64,000 bases of DNA from Lentisphaerota bacterium (GTDB taxonomy: Bacteria; Verrucomicrobiota; Lentisphaeria; Victivallales; Victivallaceae). The translations under genes were made by a program, and so were the position numbers. The stretch covers positions 57,748-121,747 of the forward strand of contig SUWH01000003.1 of NCBI GenBank assembly GCA_015061605.1. Reading direction: 5' to 3'. The notes beneath the pieces were generated by a model. It was not told the DNA's origin. It saw only the letters and a program-made list of their open reading frames with translations, and did not search any database. Below are positions 48,089 through 56,254 of the stretch, in pieces; the first letter of the stretch is position 1; every line of letters begins with the position of its first letter.

Positions 48089-50869
48089 TTATTTTTCAGG
48101 CTGACGCCAGCCGTTGTGATACCATAATTCATACCATTCGTTGTGAGAAACCAGCGGCATATTTACTGCAAACGGATGTCTGGCATAAATAGCTTTAAGT
48201 TTTTCGATATGTTTCAACGTTTGCGGCAAGAGAGTTTTCCGGGATTTGGTCGTTGCGGCAAGGCGGCGCATTTCCGATTCTGTCTCTGCGAACTCCAAAC
48301 CGGCAAGCAGGAAATCCACCCTGCGCTGCTCCATGGAATTTTCCGGGACGGCGGCACGGGCTGATTCAAGGATTTTCCGCCACGATGCAAGCAATGCCGG
48401 CGGATAGTAGATGTGGAGCTTGCTCGCGTAGGAGCTGCTGGGACGGCGGTCTTCGATGGCTTCGGTGGTTTCGGCTTTGCCGGAAGCGATCCTCCGGGTA
48501 TTGGCGGAGACAGATTTAAGATATTCTTTAACTTTATCTTTGGCGTTGCCGAATCCCCTGACATATTCATCCATCAATTCATCTTCAGTTAAAAGCGGGT
48601 TCCACAGCAGTCTGCCCAGAGCGTAGTAGTTGAATCCCTGGGTTGCCCAGTTGTGAGTGATGCTGTCAAAGTCTCCGGCGATGGCACCGTTTTCAGCGCT
48701 GTGGAGCAGATCCTGCGCCATTTCCTTTGCATAGATGACCGGCATAAAGAAGCCGCTGTGCAAAAAGTTCGGCCGCACGATAAGTTCATTGGCGGTCGAA
48801 GCCCAGAAGTCATAAGTTTCGCGTGCTTTGGCTCTTGCCTGATCACTCATGTACTGGTAACCGACAAAGACAACCGCCATGTTTGCCGGAAGTTTGCCGT
48901 TGAAAAGGGCGGGGCGGTCGAAGTAGTGGCTGTATGCCATATAACAGATTTTTACATCCGGATACTTTTTGCCCACGATTTCAGCTGTTTTGACTGAAAA
49001 AGCAAGATAGCGGTCGGAGACCGGCGGATAGTGAAAAGTTATCCGGTTTCGGGGCATCCGGTAGACATAACGGGTGTAACGCATGGATGGCGGCAGATCG
49101 GGGTCGAGTTTGCGGCATTCCGGGCACATGCAGTAGATGTCGTAACCGCCGTCGCAGGGTTCGATGATGAAATATTTTATCTCCGGTCGTCTGGCGATGG
49201 TTTCCATGACCTTTGCGGCGGCGGCCTGAATATTTGCCGGATTGCTTTTGCACATCCGCAGTTCGCCGCCGGTGGCGATACGTTTGCCGTCGAACTGCAA
49301 GGCGAAAAATTCCGGATGGGATTTTTCGTAACGTTTGCGCCAGTCGTAGAAAGTTCCGCCGCCGCCCATATTGATCGACCCTCCGAGGTTGTATTCCAGC
49401 GGCCAGTTGCGGAAACCGGAAAGATGTTTATCCAGAGATTCCGGATCGACACCGAGTTTCAGTGAACCGTTCCAGATACGGTCGCCGAAGCGGAAGTTTA
49501 CGATCTTTCCATCGGGAAGTTTTTTCTTTTCTTTGTTGCGGTAGAGAATATCCCGGATGGTGCGCTGAGTGTATGCCGGAGCATCTTCATAGCTTCCGTT
49601 GGCAACAGCAATATCGGAGGAAACGGTAAACACTTCGCCGTCAACTCCCGGCCAGAGCCGCTGATACCCCAGAAATTCCTGCATAAAACGCATTACGGCA
49701 AGCGCCGGATAAGCGCCTTTTATCCGGATGAGATACGGTGAAACATCAACTGCCACTCCGTTTTCGGGGCAGGGGAGATCTTTATTGTAAGCGGTATTGC
49801 CGATGGAGATGATGATATTATTGGCAGCCGGAGGACGGTTACGCATGGCTTTCTCCACTTTTACGGGAAGAACTGCTCCTGAAGACTTCTTCAACAGCGC
49901 ATTGAGTACATTGGCGGCGGCGCGTGAGCTGTTGCCTGCCGCTCCACCGGGAACGACGATGGTCGCCTGAGCTTTGCCGTTGACAACGATCAAGGTGGAT
50001 TTGCTTTTATCCTGAACCATTTTGCGTTTAGGAGTCAATTTTACCGGGGTACGCCTGGTATATTCTGCAAAGCCGTTGACTTTTTTACCCAGAGGTTTGG
50101 CTTCCCATATCTCACGTTTCACGCCGGACTTGAATTCAAGAGCTTTGGTATCGAGCTGGGCATAAAGAGCTTTGGCGATGGGGAAGAACTGTTCGACCGA
50201 AGGGTTTTTCATCAAGACGGGATAATATGAAGCTCCGGAAGTACTCAATCTGCCGGAAAGAAAAACCACTTTTCCTTTGCCGTAAGCATTGACGGTCATC
50301 ACCGCTCCGTCAGGCGTGCCTGCCAGAACTTTTGCGGTGGTGATGCCGCTCAAACCGTTGAGTGCAGAAGAAAAAGTGCTTTTGAATATCTCCGGTACAG
50401 CATTCCATTGCTGCATATAATCGGGGGCATCTTGGGGAATCGTGATCTTTTTTATCGCGGTGAATTTTTCTGCGCCGAGCAATTTGGCAAGAGTACCGGT
50501 TTTTTTCATTGAACCGGGCTTGGGGGAGGTGTCGGCGATAAAGAAAAGTATTCCGCCGTTATTGACAAATTTTCCCATTGCAGCAACTGCTTCAGGAGAA
50601 AAATTCATCAGCTTCAAGCCGGTCGCCTGACCGGTACCGAAGAGAAAAAACACGGCAGAGTAACGGTCATAATCGGTGTGTTTCCACTTGGCAAACGGAA
50701 TTTTTTCCGTCACGACTTCAGTATCTTTCAGCCACTGGGGCGCAAGGACGATCCGGCTGAAAAGCTCTTCGGTATTAAGCGCCGTCTGCGAAAACACCAC
50801 TGCCGCCGGTTTTGCCGCCATAACAGATGCAATAAGCAGGAACAATCCCGAAAATAACAGTTTTTTCAT
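48089..50869 (-). CDS. secreted DUF4838 protein, family B copy 3
   Basis: 926 aa. The signal peptide is cleaved after Ala18 (LIASVMA|AKPAAVVFSQ). An N-terminal alpha/beta domain (YSAVFFLFGTGQ.., NGGILFFIADTS.., GKGKVVFLSGRL) is followed by YQRLWPGVDGEVFTV and the DUF4838 core with EPCDGGYD and C580-M-C-P-E-C585. It is more divergent from the two plus-strand family B copies than they are from each other. It directly follows the pseudopilin gene (11 nt) and precedes the isomerase, mirroring the plus-strand operon. Confidence 0.78.
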   Translation of the reverse strand: MKKLLFSGLFLLIASVMAAKPAAVVFSQTALNTEELFSRIVLAPQWLKDTEVVTEKIPFAKWKHTDYDRYSAVFFLFGTGQATGLKLMNFSPEAVAAMGKFVNNGGILFFIADTSPKPGSMKKTGTLAKLLGAEKFTAIKKITIPQDAPDYMQQWNAVPEIFKSTFSSALNGLSGITTAKVLAGTPDGAVMTVNAYGKGKVVFLSGRLSTSGASYYPVLMKNPSVEQFFPIAKALYAQLDTKALEFKSGVKREIWEAKPLGKKVNGFAEYTRRTPVKLTPKRKMVQDKSKSTLIVVNGKAQATIVVPGGAAGNSSRAAANVLNALLKKSSGAVLPVKVEKAMRNRPPAANNIIISIGNTAYNKDLPCPENGVAVDVSPYLIRIKGAYPALAVMRFMQEFLGYQRLWPGVDGEVFTVSSDIAVANGSYEDAPAYTQRTIRDILYRNKEKKKLPDGKIVNFRFGDRIWNGSLKLGVDPESLDKHLSGFRNWPLEYNLGGSINMGGGGTFYDWRKRYEKSHPEFFALQFDGKRIATGGELRMCKSNPANIQAAAAKVMETIARRPEIKYFIIEPCDGGYDIYCMCPECRKLDPDLPPSMRYTRYVYRMPRNRITFHYPPVSDRYLAFSVKTAEIVGKKYPDVKICYMAYSHYFDRPALFNGKLPANMAVVFVGYQYMSDQARAKARETYDFWASTANELIVRPNFLHSGFFMPVIYAKEMAQDLLHSAENGAIAGDFDSITHNWATQGFNYYALGRLLWNPLLTEDELMDEYVRGFGNAKDKVKEYLKSVSANTRRIASGKAETTEAIEDRRPSSSYASKLHIYYPPALLASWRKILESARAAVPENSMEQRRVDFLLAGLEFAETESEMRRLAATTKSRKTLLPQTLKHIEKLKAIYARHPFAVNMPLVSHNEWYELWYHNGWRQPEK

Positions 50870-50880
50870 GATTTACAACC

Positions 50881-51645
50881 TTAATCGTAGTAAAATACTT
50901 CTTTCATCGCATTGAGAGCACTGAAATCGCGATACGGACTGGTGTCGGTCTCAAAAGAGACGTGACCGTCAAACATCGCCAGATTGCTGCCTTTTCCGTG
51001 CTTGGAATAACTGATGGCCTGCCACCCCTTTACCGAACTCTTTCCGGTTGCACAATATGACCATGAACCTTGTCCCAGGTCTGTCGGAGAAGTCTGTTTT
51101 TTCACTTCCCAGTACAAAACCAGCGTACTGGTTTTTTTCTTGACCTGTCCGGTTTTCCAGATTTTGGTCTTACTGCGTTCCTGCAAACTTATCGCATTGG
51201 GGATATAGCTCAAATTGGTTGTGTGCAGTCGGCGTTCATCGACTCTTGCTTCAAAAAATTTATTGTGCAAATCCGGACGGTTCACGTTGCATATCCAAGC
51301 CGGCGAATAGACGCGGGCATTGCGTTCATTTTGAGCATAACGGCGTTTGATAAGATAGTAGTCGATCGCATCCGCGTAATAATAGCTGGTGCCGCCGACC
51401 TTTCCGGTATTGGGGTAAACATAATCGTTGAAGTCGGTCTGGTACATCGATAATGCCGTGGCGATGCTTTTCAGATTGTTGGCGCAGTGGGTCTGCTGCC
51501 CGCGCAGTCGGGCCTTTTGCAGGGCAGGAAGCAGCATTGCCGCAAGAATTGCGATGATGGCAATGACCACTAACAGTTCTATAAGGGTGAAGCAGAACTG
51601 CTTCACCCGCCGTACGGCGGAGGATTTTGTTTTTTGATGCTTCAT
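50881..51645 (-). CDS. type II secretion pseudopilin-like protein
   Basis: 254 aa. The leader contains [11 protein letters not shown], followed by [18 protein letters not shown] and [12 protein letters not shown]. Near the C-terminus [15 protein letters not shown] fits H-x9-DG. The -1 residue is Cys rather than Gly. The middle is Tyr-rich with few hydrophobic stretches, as expected for an exported pilin-like head. A good ribosome-binding site (AAGGAGAG) precedes the ATG. It lies between the LacI-type regulator (35 nt upstream) and a secreted DUF4838 gene (11 nt downstream) in the seven-gene operon. Confidence 0.85.
   Translation of the reverse strand: MKHQKTKSSAVRRVKQFCFTLIELLVVIAIIAILAAMLLPALQKARLRGQQTHCANNLKSIATALSMYQTDFNDYVYPNTGKVGGTSYYYADAIDYYLIKRRYAQNERNARVYSPAWICNVNRPDLHNKFFEARVDERRLHTTNLSYIPNAISLQERSKTKIWKTGQVKKKTSTLVLYWEVKKQTSPTDLGQGSWSYCATGKSSVKGWQAISYSKHGKGSNLAMFDGHVSFETDTSPYRDFSALNAMKEVFYYD
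51585..51620 (-). promoter_or_regulatory. palindrome plus inverted repeat in the pseudopilin leader
   Basis: On the coding (minus) strand the same CCGCCGTACGGCGG palindrome (51620-51607) is followed by GGGTGAAGCAG (51608-51598), which pairs over 11 bp with CTGCTTCACCC (51595-51585). The right arm again encodes F-T of the prepilin motif. Confidence 0.7.
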
Positions 51646-51680
51646 AACATACTCTCCTTTTTGGGTTTAATGTTGAAAAT

Positions 51681-52745
51681 TTATTCCAAATGCAATGCTT
51701 CTTCAGCCAAAATCGTTTCTTTGAGCGATGGAGACGGGGAAATGGTGTAAAGCTGCCGGATCTCCTTCTGCCCGCATCCGCAGCTTGCTCCGGGGATGAT
51801 TTCACCGGCAAACATTCGCGGCAATTTGTGCGGATACTCTTTTTTGTCGATCCGGGACAACAGCAGCAGCGCCGCCTCTTCACCCAGTTGACGCCACGGC
51901 ATAAGCAGTGTCGTCAGCGGCACAGAAGTGAATTCAGCAAAACTCTTACCGCTGCCGGAACTGATAACGGCAACATCTTCCGGTACCCGGATGTCGTGCT
52001 GATTCAGTGCGGCGATCATTTTACCTGCCAAATGGTCTTCGGAACAGACGATACCGTCAATATTGTCATTTTCAATGAGTTCTAATATCCTTTGCAGACC
52101 GGTTATGTCAAAATGGAGATCGATTTTCCAATTTTCATTGACCGCAATATCATAACCTGCCAGTGCGGCACTGTATCCCCGGTGCATCTCTCCGCACGAC
52201 CAGTTGCCGATCCCGGCAAACGCGATACGTCTGCGTCCGTGTTCAAGCAAATGGTGTGTCACGGTGTATGCGTTCTGTTCATCGTCGATGCCCATGTCGT
52301 GGGGGATCGCATCCAGTGCGCTTATGACCACCTGCGGGATGTCCAGCGCCGGCGGCGGAATGTAATGGGTGCAGCAGGAAATCACTCCGTCATAACCGAA
52401 TTCAGAAAATTCTCCCAGTAATTCAAGCGTATGTTCCGGGGAGGTGGTCTGTGCCTGAAACACCTGATGTCCATATTCATTCATCTTTTCCTGAATGGCG
52501 GAGATCATCAGCGAGTGTTCCGGTGCCGGCCGGAAACGGCTCAATACAAATACCACCTTGGAGCGTATACCGCGAAGACGGCGTGCCAGGCGGTTGGGAC
52601 GGTAATCAAGTTCACAGCTCAACTTCAAAATCTTTTTACGCATTTCGCGGGAGGCGCGGCAGGAGGGGTTCCCCTGCAGAACACCGGAAACCAGAGTATG
52701 TGAACATCCGGCTAATTTTGCAATGTCTTTCAGTGTTGCTCCCAT
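51681..52745 (-). CDS. LacI-family transcriptional regulator
   Basis: 354-aa repressor-type regulator. The N-terminal helix-turn-helix TLKDIAKLAGCSHTLVSGVL (residues 3-22) and hinge (YRPNRLARRLRG) are followed by a periplasmic-binding-protein-like sensor domain (SKVVFVLSRFRP.., GYDGVISCC, DNIDGIVCSEDHLAG, PEDVAVISSG). The ATG at 52745 lies 5 nt after the metallophosphatase stop; a TTG three codons earlier is a weaker alternative. As second gene of its operon it probably autoregulates through the site at 54521-54536. The ligand is likely a sugar. The C-terminus (GCGQKEIRQLY..) extends slightly beyond the usual end. Confidence 0.87.
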   Translation of the reverse strand: MGATLKDIAKLAGCSHTLVSGVLQGNPSCRASREMRKKILKLSCELDYRPNRLARRLRGIRSKVVFVLSRFRPAPEHSLMISAIQEKMNEYGHQVFQAQTTSPEHTLELLGEFSEFGYDGVISCCTHYIPPPALDIPQVVISALDAIPHDMGIDDEQNAYTVTHHLLEHGRRRIAFAGIGNWSCGEMHRGYSAALAGYDIAVNENWKIDLHFDITGLQRILELIENDNIDGIVCSEDHLAGKMIAALNQHDIRVPEDVAVISSGSGKSFAEFTSVPLTTLLMPWRQLGEEAALLLLSRIDKKEYPHKLPRMFAGEIIPGASCGCGQKEIRQLYTISPSPSLKETILAEEALHLE

Positions 52746-52750
52746 AGAAC

Positions 52751-54490
52751 TCAATTTCCCTGTTTTTTGACCAGCGTGGTGGAAAACTCTTTTATTGAAC
52801 CATCCGGCAATATGAGGAATTTGTCAAATTCTCTGCCATCAGGATAAACTCCGGTAACGGTTATGCCGTTGTCGGCAAAATCAAGTTTGATGCCGCTGAA
52901 TTCCGGACCTCCGTTGGCTTTCCCCGGACCGTCATTGACACAGAGTGCAAAGGGCAGCACTTCAGCGTAAGCATTCCAGGTGCCGTCGGCAAATTTCATC
53001 TGTTCAAGCGAATTCAAAGCGACCGACCGGGAATAGGAGTGGGTGTGTCCGGCAAGATAAAGATGGATCTTTGCGGGGGTGTCCGTTCCGAAAAGAATAC
53101 CTTTGGCGATCGTCCGGATGTTTTCTGCCATGTGAGCATAATATTTTCCGGCATAGTAAGGTGCATGAGCCAGCACCACCCGGTATTTTGCCTCCTGAAA
53201 AGCCTTGCTTTTTACCACATTCTGCAAAAACTCCCGCTGTTCAAGCATCATTTTGCCGGTGAAATTGCGGCAGTAATCCGGGCTGCGCGGCATTCTGGGT
53301 TCGGTCTCTCCGGTGTCGAGGACGATAAAACATACTTTGCCGTAGTTAAAAGTGAAGTAGCTCTTTTCCGTACCTCCGGAAAGATATTTGAAAAAGTCTC
53401 CGCTGGCGTTGCCGCGGTATTCGTGGTTGCCGCGTACGGAAACAAAATACCGGCTTTTTTTCGGCTTCTCCGCCAGAACATTTATATATGAACCGATCAG
53501 AACATCCGGAGAACTGACCGCAAATCCGTTGGCAATATCGCCGCCGTGGATAAACAAGTCTGCCGTATCGGCTTTGGCATTTTTTGCAAAATCGCGGAAC
53601 AGTGCGGAACGGTTCCTGATGCCTACTTGAGTGTCAGAGGTGTAAAACGCCGAAAACGGCACAAATTTGTCCGGTACTGCGGTGAACTCTTTTATGTCGC
53701 TGTAAATTTCAGAATCCAGATGCGGCACCGGGATCAATACTGCCCGGTACTCATAAACTTTTCCCGGCTGTAAATTTTCCAGCGTAATAAAGTGTTCCTT
53801 GCGGTCGTTGCGCTGCTGACCGCCGAGCAGCTCATTGCACCGTTCCCATTTGGAACTGCCTTTGATCCGGTAATCAACTGCCGCCGGTGTCGCGGTGTCG
53901 GCAAGGAAATTTACCGTAACTTTTCCGGTGTCAAAGTGCGAAAGAAACGGAGCGCAGAGCAATTGCGCCCCGAAGCGTTCAAGTGCTTCTATCACCAGAT
54001 TGTCATACCAGATCTGCCCGGTACGGGTGGAATACATCCGCAGTGCGACCTCCACTTCAGCATCATAATTTGCCGGAACAACAAAGCTGAAACTGGAAAA
54101 ACGCCATTTTTTACCATCGCCCGGATCGGAACGCACCAAATCCTGCTTTGCAACGGCTTTGCCGTTTTTAAGGAAACGTATCTCAAGCGGGATCTGATAT
54201 TTTTTACCGTTGAATGGAAGCAGTTTGGAGTTGAAATCAACTTTGACGAGATAACGTACTCCGTGTTCGAGTTTGACCCGCTTGACCGCCTGAAGCAGCT
54301 CTTTGCCGTTCTCCCGGCTGGCGGTGAATGCACCTTTTTTATCCTTGCCGCCGGTGCTGTCCCATTTGAAATGGCCCGAAGCTGTCCAGCCTGCCGGTTG
54401 TTGATCGAAATTTTCCGTAAAAACGATCTCTTTACCCGGCAAAGTCAATGCCGATATCGCCAGAAGCAACACCGGAATCAAACGTTTCAT
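52751..54490 (-). CDS. secreted metallophosphoesterase, purple-acid-phosphatase-like
   Basis: 579 aa with a signal peptide (MKRLIPVLLLAISALTLPG, residues 1-19). An N-terminal jelly-roll/carbohydrate-binding-like domain (about 20-170, IVFTENFDQQPAGWTASG..) and a fibronectin-III-like domain (about 190-275) precede the calcineurin-like phosphatase domain with TSDTQVG, GGDIANG, GNHEY, LAHAPYY and AGHTHSYSRS metal motifs. The first motif has Asp-x-Gln in place of the usual Asp-x-His. It probably removes phosphate from a glycan or a released phosphosugar outside the cytoplasm. It is the first gene of the seven-gene operon, directly behind the promoter and candidate operator. Confidence 0.8.
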   Translation of the reverse strand: MKRLIPVLLLAISALTLPGKEIVFTENFDQQPAGWTASGHFKWDSTGGKDKKGAFTASRENGKELLQAVKRVKLEHGVRYLVKVDFNSKLLPFNGKKYQIPLEIRFLKNGKAVAKQDLVRSDPGDGKKWRFSSFSFVVPANYDAEVEVALRMYSTRTGQIWYDNLVIEALERFGAQLLCAPFLSHFDTGKVTVNFLADTATPAAVDYRIKGSSKWERCNELLGGQQRNDRKEHFITLENLQPGKVYEYRAVLIPVPHLDSEIYSDIKEFTAVPDKFVPFSAFYTSDTQVGIRNRSALFRDFAKNAKADTADLFIHGGDIANGFAVSSPDVLIGSYINVLAEKPKKSRYFVSVRGNHEYRGNASGDFFKYLSGGTEKSYFTFNYGKVCFIVLDTGETEPRMPRSPDYCRNFTGKMMLEQREFLQNVVKSKAFQEAKYRVVLAHAPYYAGKYYAHMAENIRTIAKGILFGTDTPAKIHLYLAGHTHSYSRSVALNSLEQMKFADGTWNAYAEVLPFALCVNDGPGKANGGPEFSGIKLDFADNGITVTGVYPDGREFDKFLILPDGSIKEFSTTLVKKQGN

Positions 54491-54520
54491 AAGTCACACC
54501 TCAAAAGTAATATAAATCAT

Positions 54521-54536
54521 GGTTTCACGTTCAACC
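54521..54536 (-). promoter_or_regulatory. candidate LacI-type operator
   Basis: GGTTTCACGTTCAACC is an imperfect palindrome (6 of 8 arm positions) with the central CG typical of LacI/GalR operators. It begins 7 bp downstream of the -10 box, on the expected transcription start, where a bound repressor would block the operon that encodes its own LacI-type regulator. Confidence 0.5.
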
Positions 54537-54542
54537 ATAACA

Positions 54543-54571
54543 AGTATACCACAAAAAAATGATAAAAGCAA
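54543..54571 (-). promoter_or_regulatory. promoter of the seven-gene metallophosphatase-to-GH36 operon
   Basis: Minus strand: -35 TTGCTT (54571-54566), 17 bp, -10 TATACT (54548-54543), about 53 bp before the metallophosphatase start. Confidence 0.6.
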
Positions 54572-54596
54572 GTGTTTTTATAAAAAATATTGAATT

Positions 54597-54695
54597 TTTT
54601 TCACAGATATCCCATGATTTTTCAAAAAACAGATGTTTTCCCCATATTTGAGCGGGAGAAAATTGATTTTTGAAAAAGTGATTTTGGCAGATTTT
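54597..54695. repeat. dispersed ~100-bp repeat, copy A
   Basis: Aligns with 63873-63971. Both begin TTTTCACAG..TCCCAT, and a 39-nt core (54657-54695 versus 63933-63971) is identical except for one base. Both lie upstream of minus-strand promoters in the same orientation. No transposase or coding potential was seen. Confidence 0.75.
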
Positions 54696-54912
54696 CCTGC
54701 CCGAAGCAGTTGCGCTCGAAACTGCCTGTTTCCAGTCGGCGGATGCATCCGCCTCCGCACGAGGCTTCGGCGGGACAGGGTGGACTTACATGGTGACCGC
54801 TTGTCGCGGCGTAGTGTAACGAAGCCGGAAGCGGCGAGCGAAGCAAGGCGCGAGATTGCCCGCAATGCGCCGCCGTCGGTTGTTTTTTATGAGACAGCTG
54901 TGAATTTTTTTC

Positions 54913-54950
54913 AAAAAAAAGCAACGCTGTCAGAGCTCGACAGCGCTGCC
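54913..54950 (-). terminator. intrinsic terminator of thyX-yfcE
   Basis: On the minus strand GGCAGCGCTGTCG pairs with GACAGCGTTGC (one G-U) around a short loop and is followed by eight T. It starts 7 nt after the yfcE stop. Confidence 0.9.
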
Positions 54951-54957
54951 GGAGGAT

Positions 54958-55473
54958 TTACAGTTTTTGATGAGTCAACGTCTCACCGTCAAAAAATCCG
55001 AATGATTGCGGCGTCTGCTGTTTGGGCAGAGAGATCGAACCGGGATTAAAAATCCTTATCCCGCATTCCAACATCCTGTCTTCGGGGATGTGGGTGTGAC
55101 CGTGGATAAGGGTGGTTCCGGGAGGCAGGGCAGGGAGATTTTCTGCATTCCACAAGTGACCGTGGGTGAGAAAGAAGCGGTGAGCATCTACGGAAAGCTC
55201 TGCATAATCCGACATGATCGGAAACTTGAGCATCATCTGATCGACTTCCGCATCGCAATTGCCGCGTACCGCCAGGATCTGTTCCCGGCGGGCATTGAGC
55301 AATTCAGCGACTTTCGGCGGATCATAGAAACCGGGAACGCCGTTGCGCGGGCCGTGATAGAGGATATCTCCCAAAAGGACCAGCTGATCGGCTTTCAGGC
55401 GGTCAGCGTGTGCGAGAACTTTTTCTACCGTTGACGGAACCCCGTGAATATCGGAAAAAAAGACGATCTTCAT
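54958..55473 (-). CDS. yfcE: YfcE-family metallophosphodiesterase
   Basis: 171-aa Mn-dependent phosphodiesterase of the calcineurin superfamily. Metal motifs in order: SDIHG (residues 7-11), GDILYHGPRN, RGNCDAEVD, THGH and GHTH, ending with FNPGSIS..KQQ. E. coli YfcE shares the unusual HGPRN and GNCDxEVDQM stretches, so the subfamily is clear. The physiological substrate is unknown. The ATG overlaps the thyX stop by one base (TAATG), so it is translationally coupled. Confidence 0.85.
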   Translation of the reverse strand: MKIVFFSDIHGVPSTVEKVLAHADRLKADQLVLLGDILYHGPRNGVPGFYDPPKVAELLNARREQILAVRGNCDAEVDQMMLKFPIMSDYAELSVDAHRFFLTHGHLWNAENLPALPPGTTLIHGHTHIPEDRMLECGIRIFNPGSISLPKQQTPQSFGFFDGETLTHQKL

Positions 55474-56174
55474 TACCAGTTCTGTCCTTTGGAGGCAAAA
55501 TATTTTGCCACGTTGGGGACGATGGGTTTGATGAGCTGCTTGATGGCGGCAGCATATTCGCGGATCTCGTACTGGGCGTGTTCGCTGTCGCGCAGTTCGA
55601 GGAAGTGGAGCAAGTTGGAAAGATCCACGGTTCCCCAGAAGGTCACCATCATATTCTGCGGCAAAACTCCGCGCGCCTGTTCGCGGCAGACACCGGATGC
55701 CAGCAGTTTTTCATAGAGTTCAAACGAAGCCTGATTGTGGGCGGAAATCGCCTGTTTGAGTTCACCGCCTTCAAAAGCCGGGTCGGCAACCGAAGCCTGA
55801 CGGTCGCTTTCAGCCTGACGGCGGAGATCGACCGGGGTGTAGAATTCCATATCGACTTCGGTGTAGCGGCGGGAGATCTCATTATAGCTCCAGGTACGGT
55901 GGCGGTGCCACTGACCGCGGACAAAAAGCGGGCAATGGATGCTGAAAGTAAAGACCATGTGTTCCAGCGGACTGGTGTGCTTGTTGGCGATGAGATATTC
56001 CAGAAGTTTCACATCCCGCTCATCCATTTCGGTTTTCAGTTTTCCGAATGAGACCCGCGCCGCGTTGACGATGGTGGATTCGGTGCCGAGGTGATCGATA
56101 AGTCCGATCCAGCCCTGACCGCCGAGAACTTTGACATGATTTTCGGGCGGGACATTAAGATGTTCGATAGCCAT
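55473..56174 (-). CDS. thyX: flavin-dependent thymidylate synthase
   Basis: Makes dTMP from dUMP with methylene-tetrahydrofolate and FAD. The ThyX signature RHRTWSYNEISRRY lies at residues 91-104 (RHRxxSxNExSxRY), preceded by HTSPLEHMVF. It ends with LFxSxRDSxxAQxEIRxYA-like text (FLELRDSEHAQYEIREYA). 233 aa. The ATG at 56174 has AGGAG 7 nt upstream; the longer in-frame start at 56201 has none. Confidence 0.93.
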   Translation of the reverse strand: MAIEHLNVPPENHVKVLGGQGWIGLIDHLGTESTIVNAARVSFGKLKTEMDERDVKLLEYLIANKHTSPLEHMVFTFSIHCPLFVRGQWHRHRTWSYNEISRRYTEVDMEFYTPVDLRRQAESDRQASVADPAFEGGELKQAISAHNQASFELYEKLLASGVCREQARGVLPQNMMVTFWGTVDLSNLLHFLELRDSEHAQYEIREYAAAIKQLIKPIVPNVAKYFASKGQNW

Positions 56175-56217
56175 GGTTTTCTCCTGAATATATTTATACA
56201 ATAAATGGTTTTACTTT

Positions 56218-56246
56218 AACATAACATCGAAGTTGCACGATTGCAA
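56218..56246 (-). promoter_or_regulatory. promoter of thyX-yfcE
   Basis: Minus strand: -35 TTGCAA (56246-56241), 17 bp, -10 TATGTT (56223-56218). No terminator was found between typA and this promoter, so read-through is also possible. Confidence 0.5.
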
Positions 56247-56254
56247 GCCGTAAT

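Larger units (their letters stand above)
54491..54957. other. intergenic region: promoter, operator, dispersed repeat, terminator
   Basis: This stretch holds no gene. From left to right it has the metallophosphatase leader, a candidate LacI operator and promoter (54521-54571), an AT-rich segment, a roughly 100-bp dispersed repeat (54597-54695), a GC-rich element with a perfect 16-bp palindrome GGCGGATGCATCCGCC (54738-54753), and the terminator of the yfcE gene. Confidence 0.7.

Noticed and set aside
54700..54900. Small gene in the GC-rich segment upstream of the metallophosphatase
   Set aside because: Open frames exist on both strands but have no ribosome-binding site or recognisable motif and cross a perfect palindrome.
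54597..54957. Insertion sequence remnant
   Set aside because: No transposase fragment or terminal inverted repeats with target duplication could be seen; reported only as a dispersed repeat.
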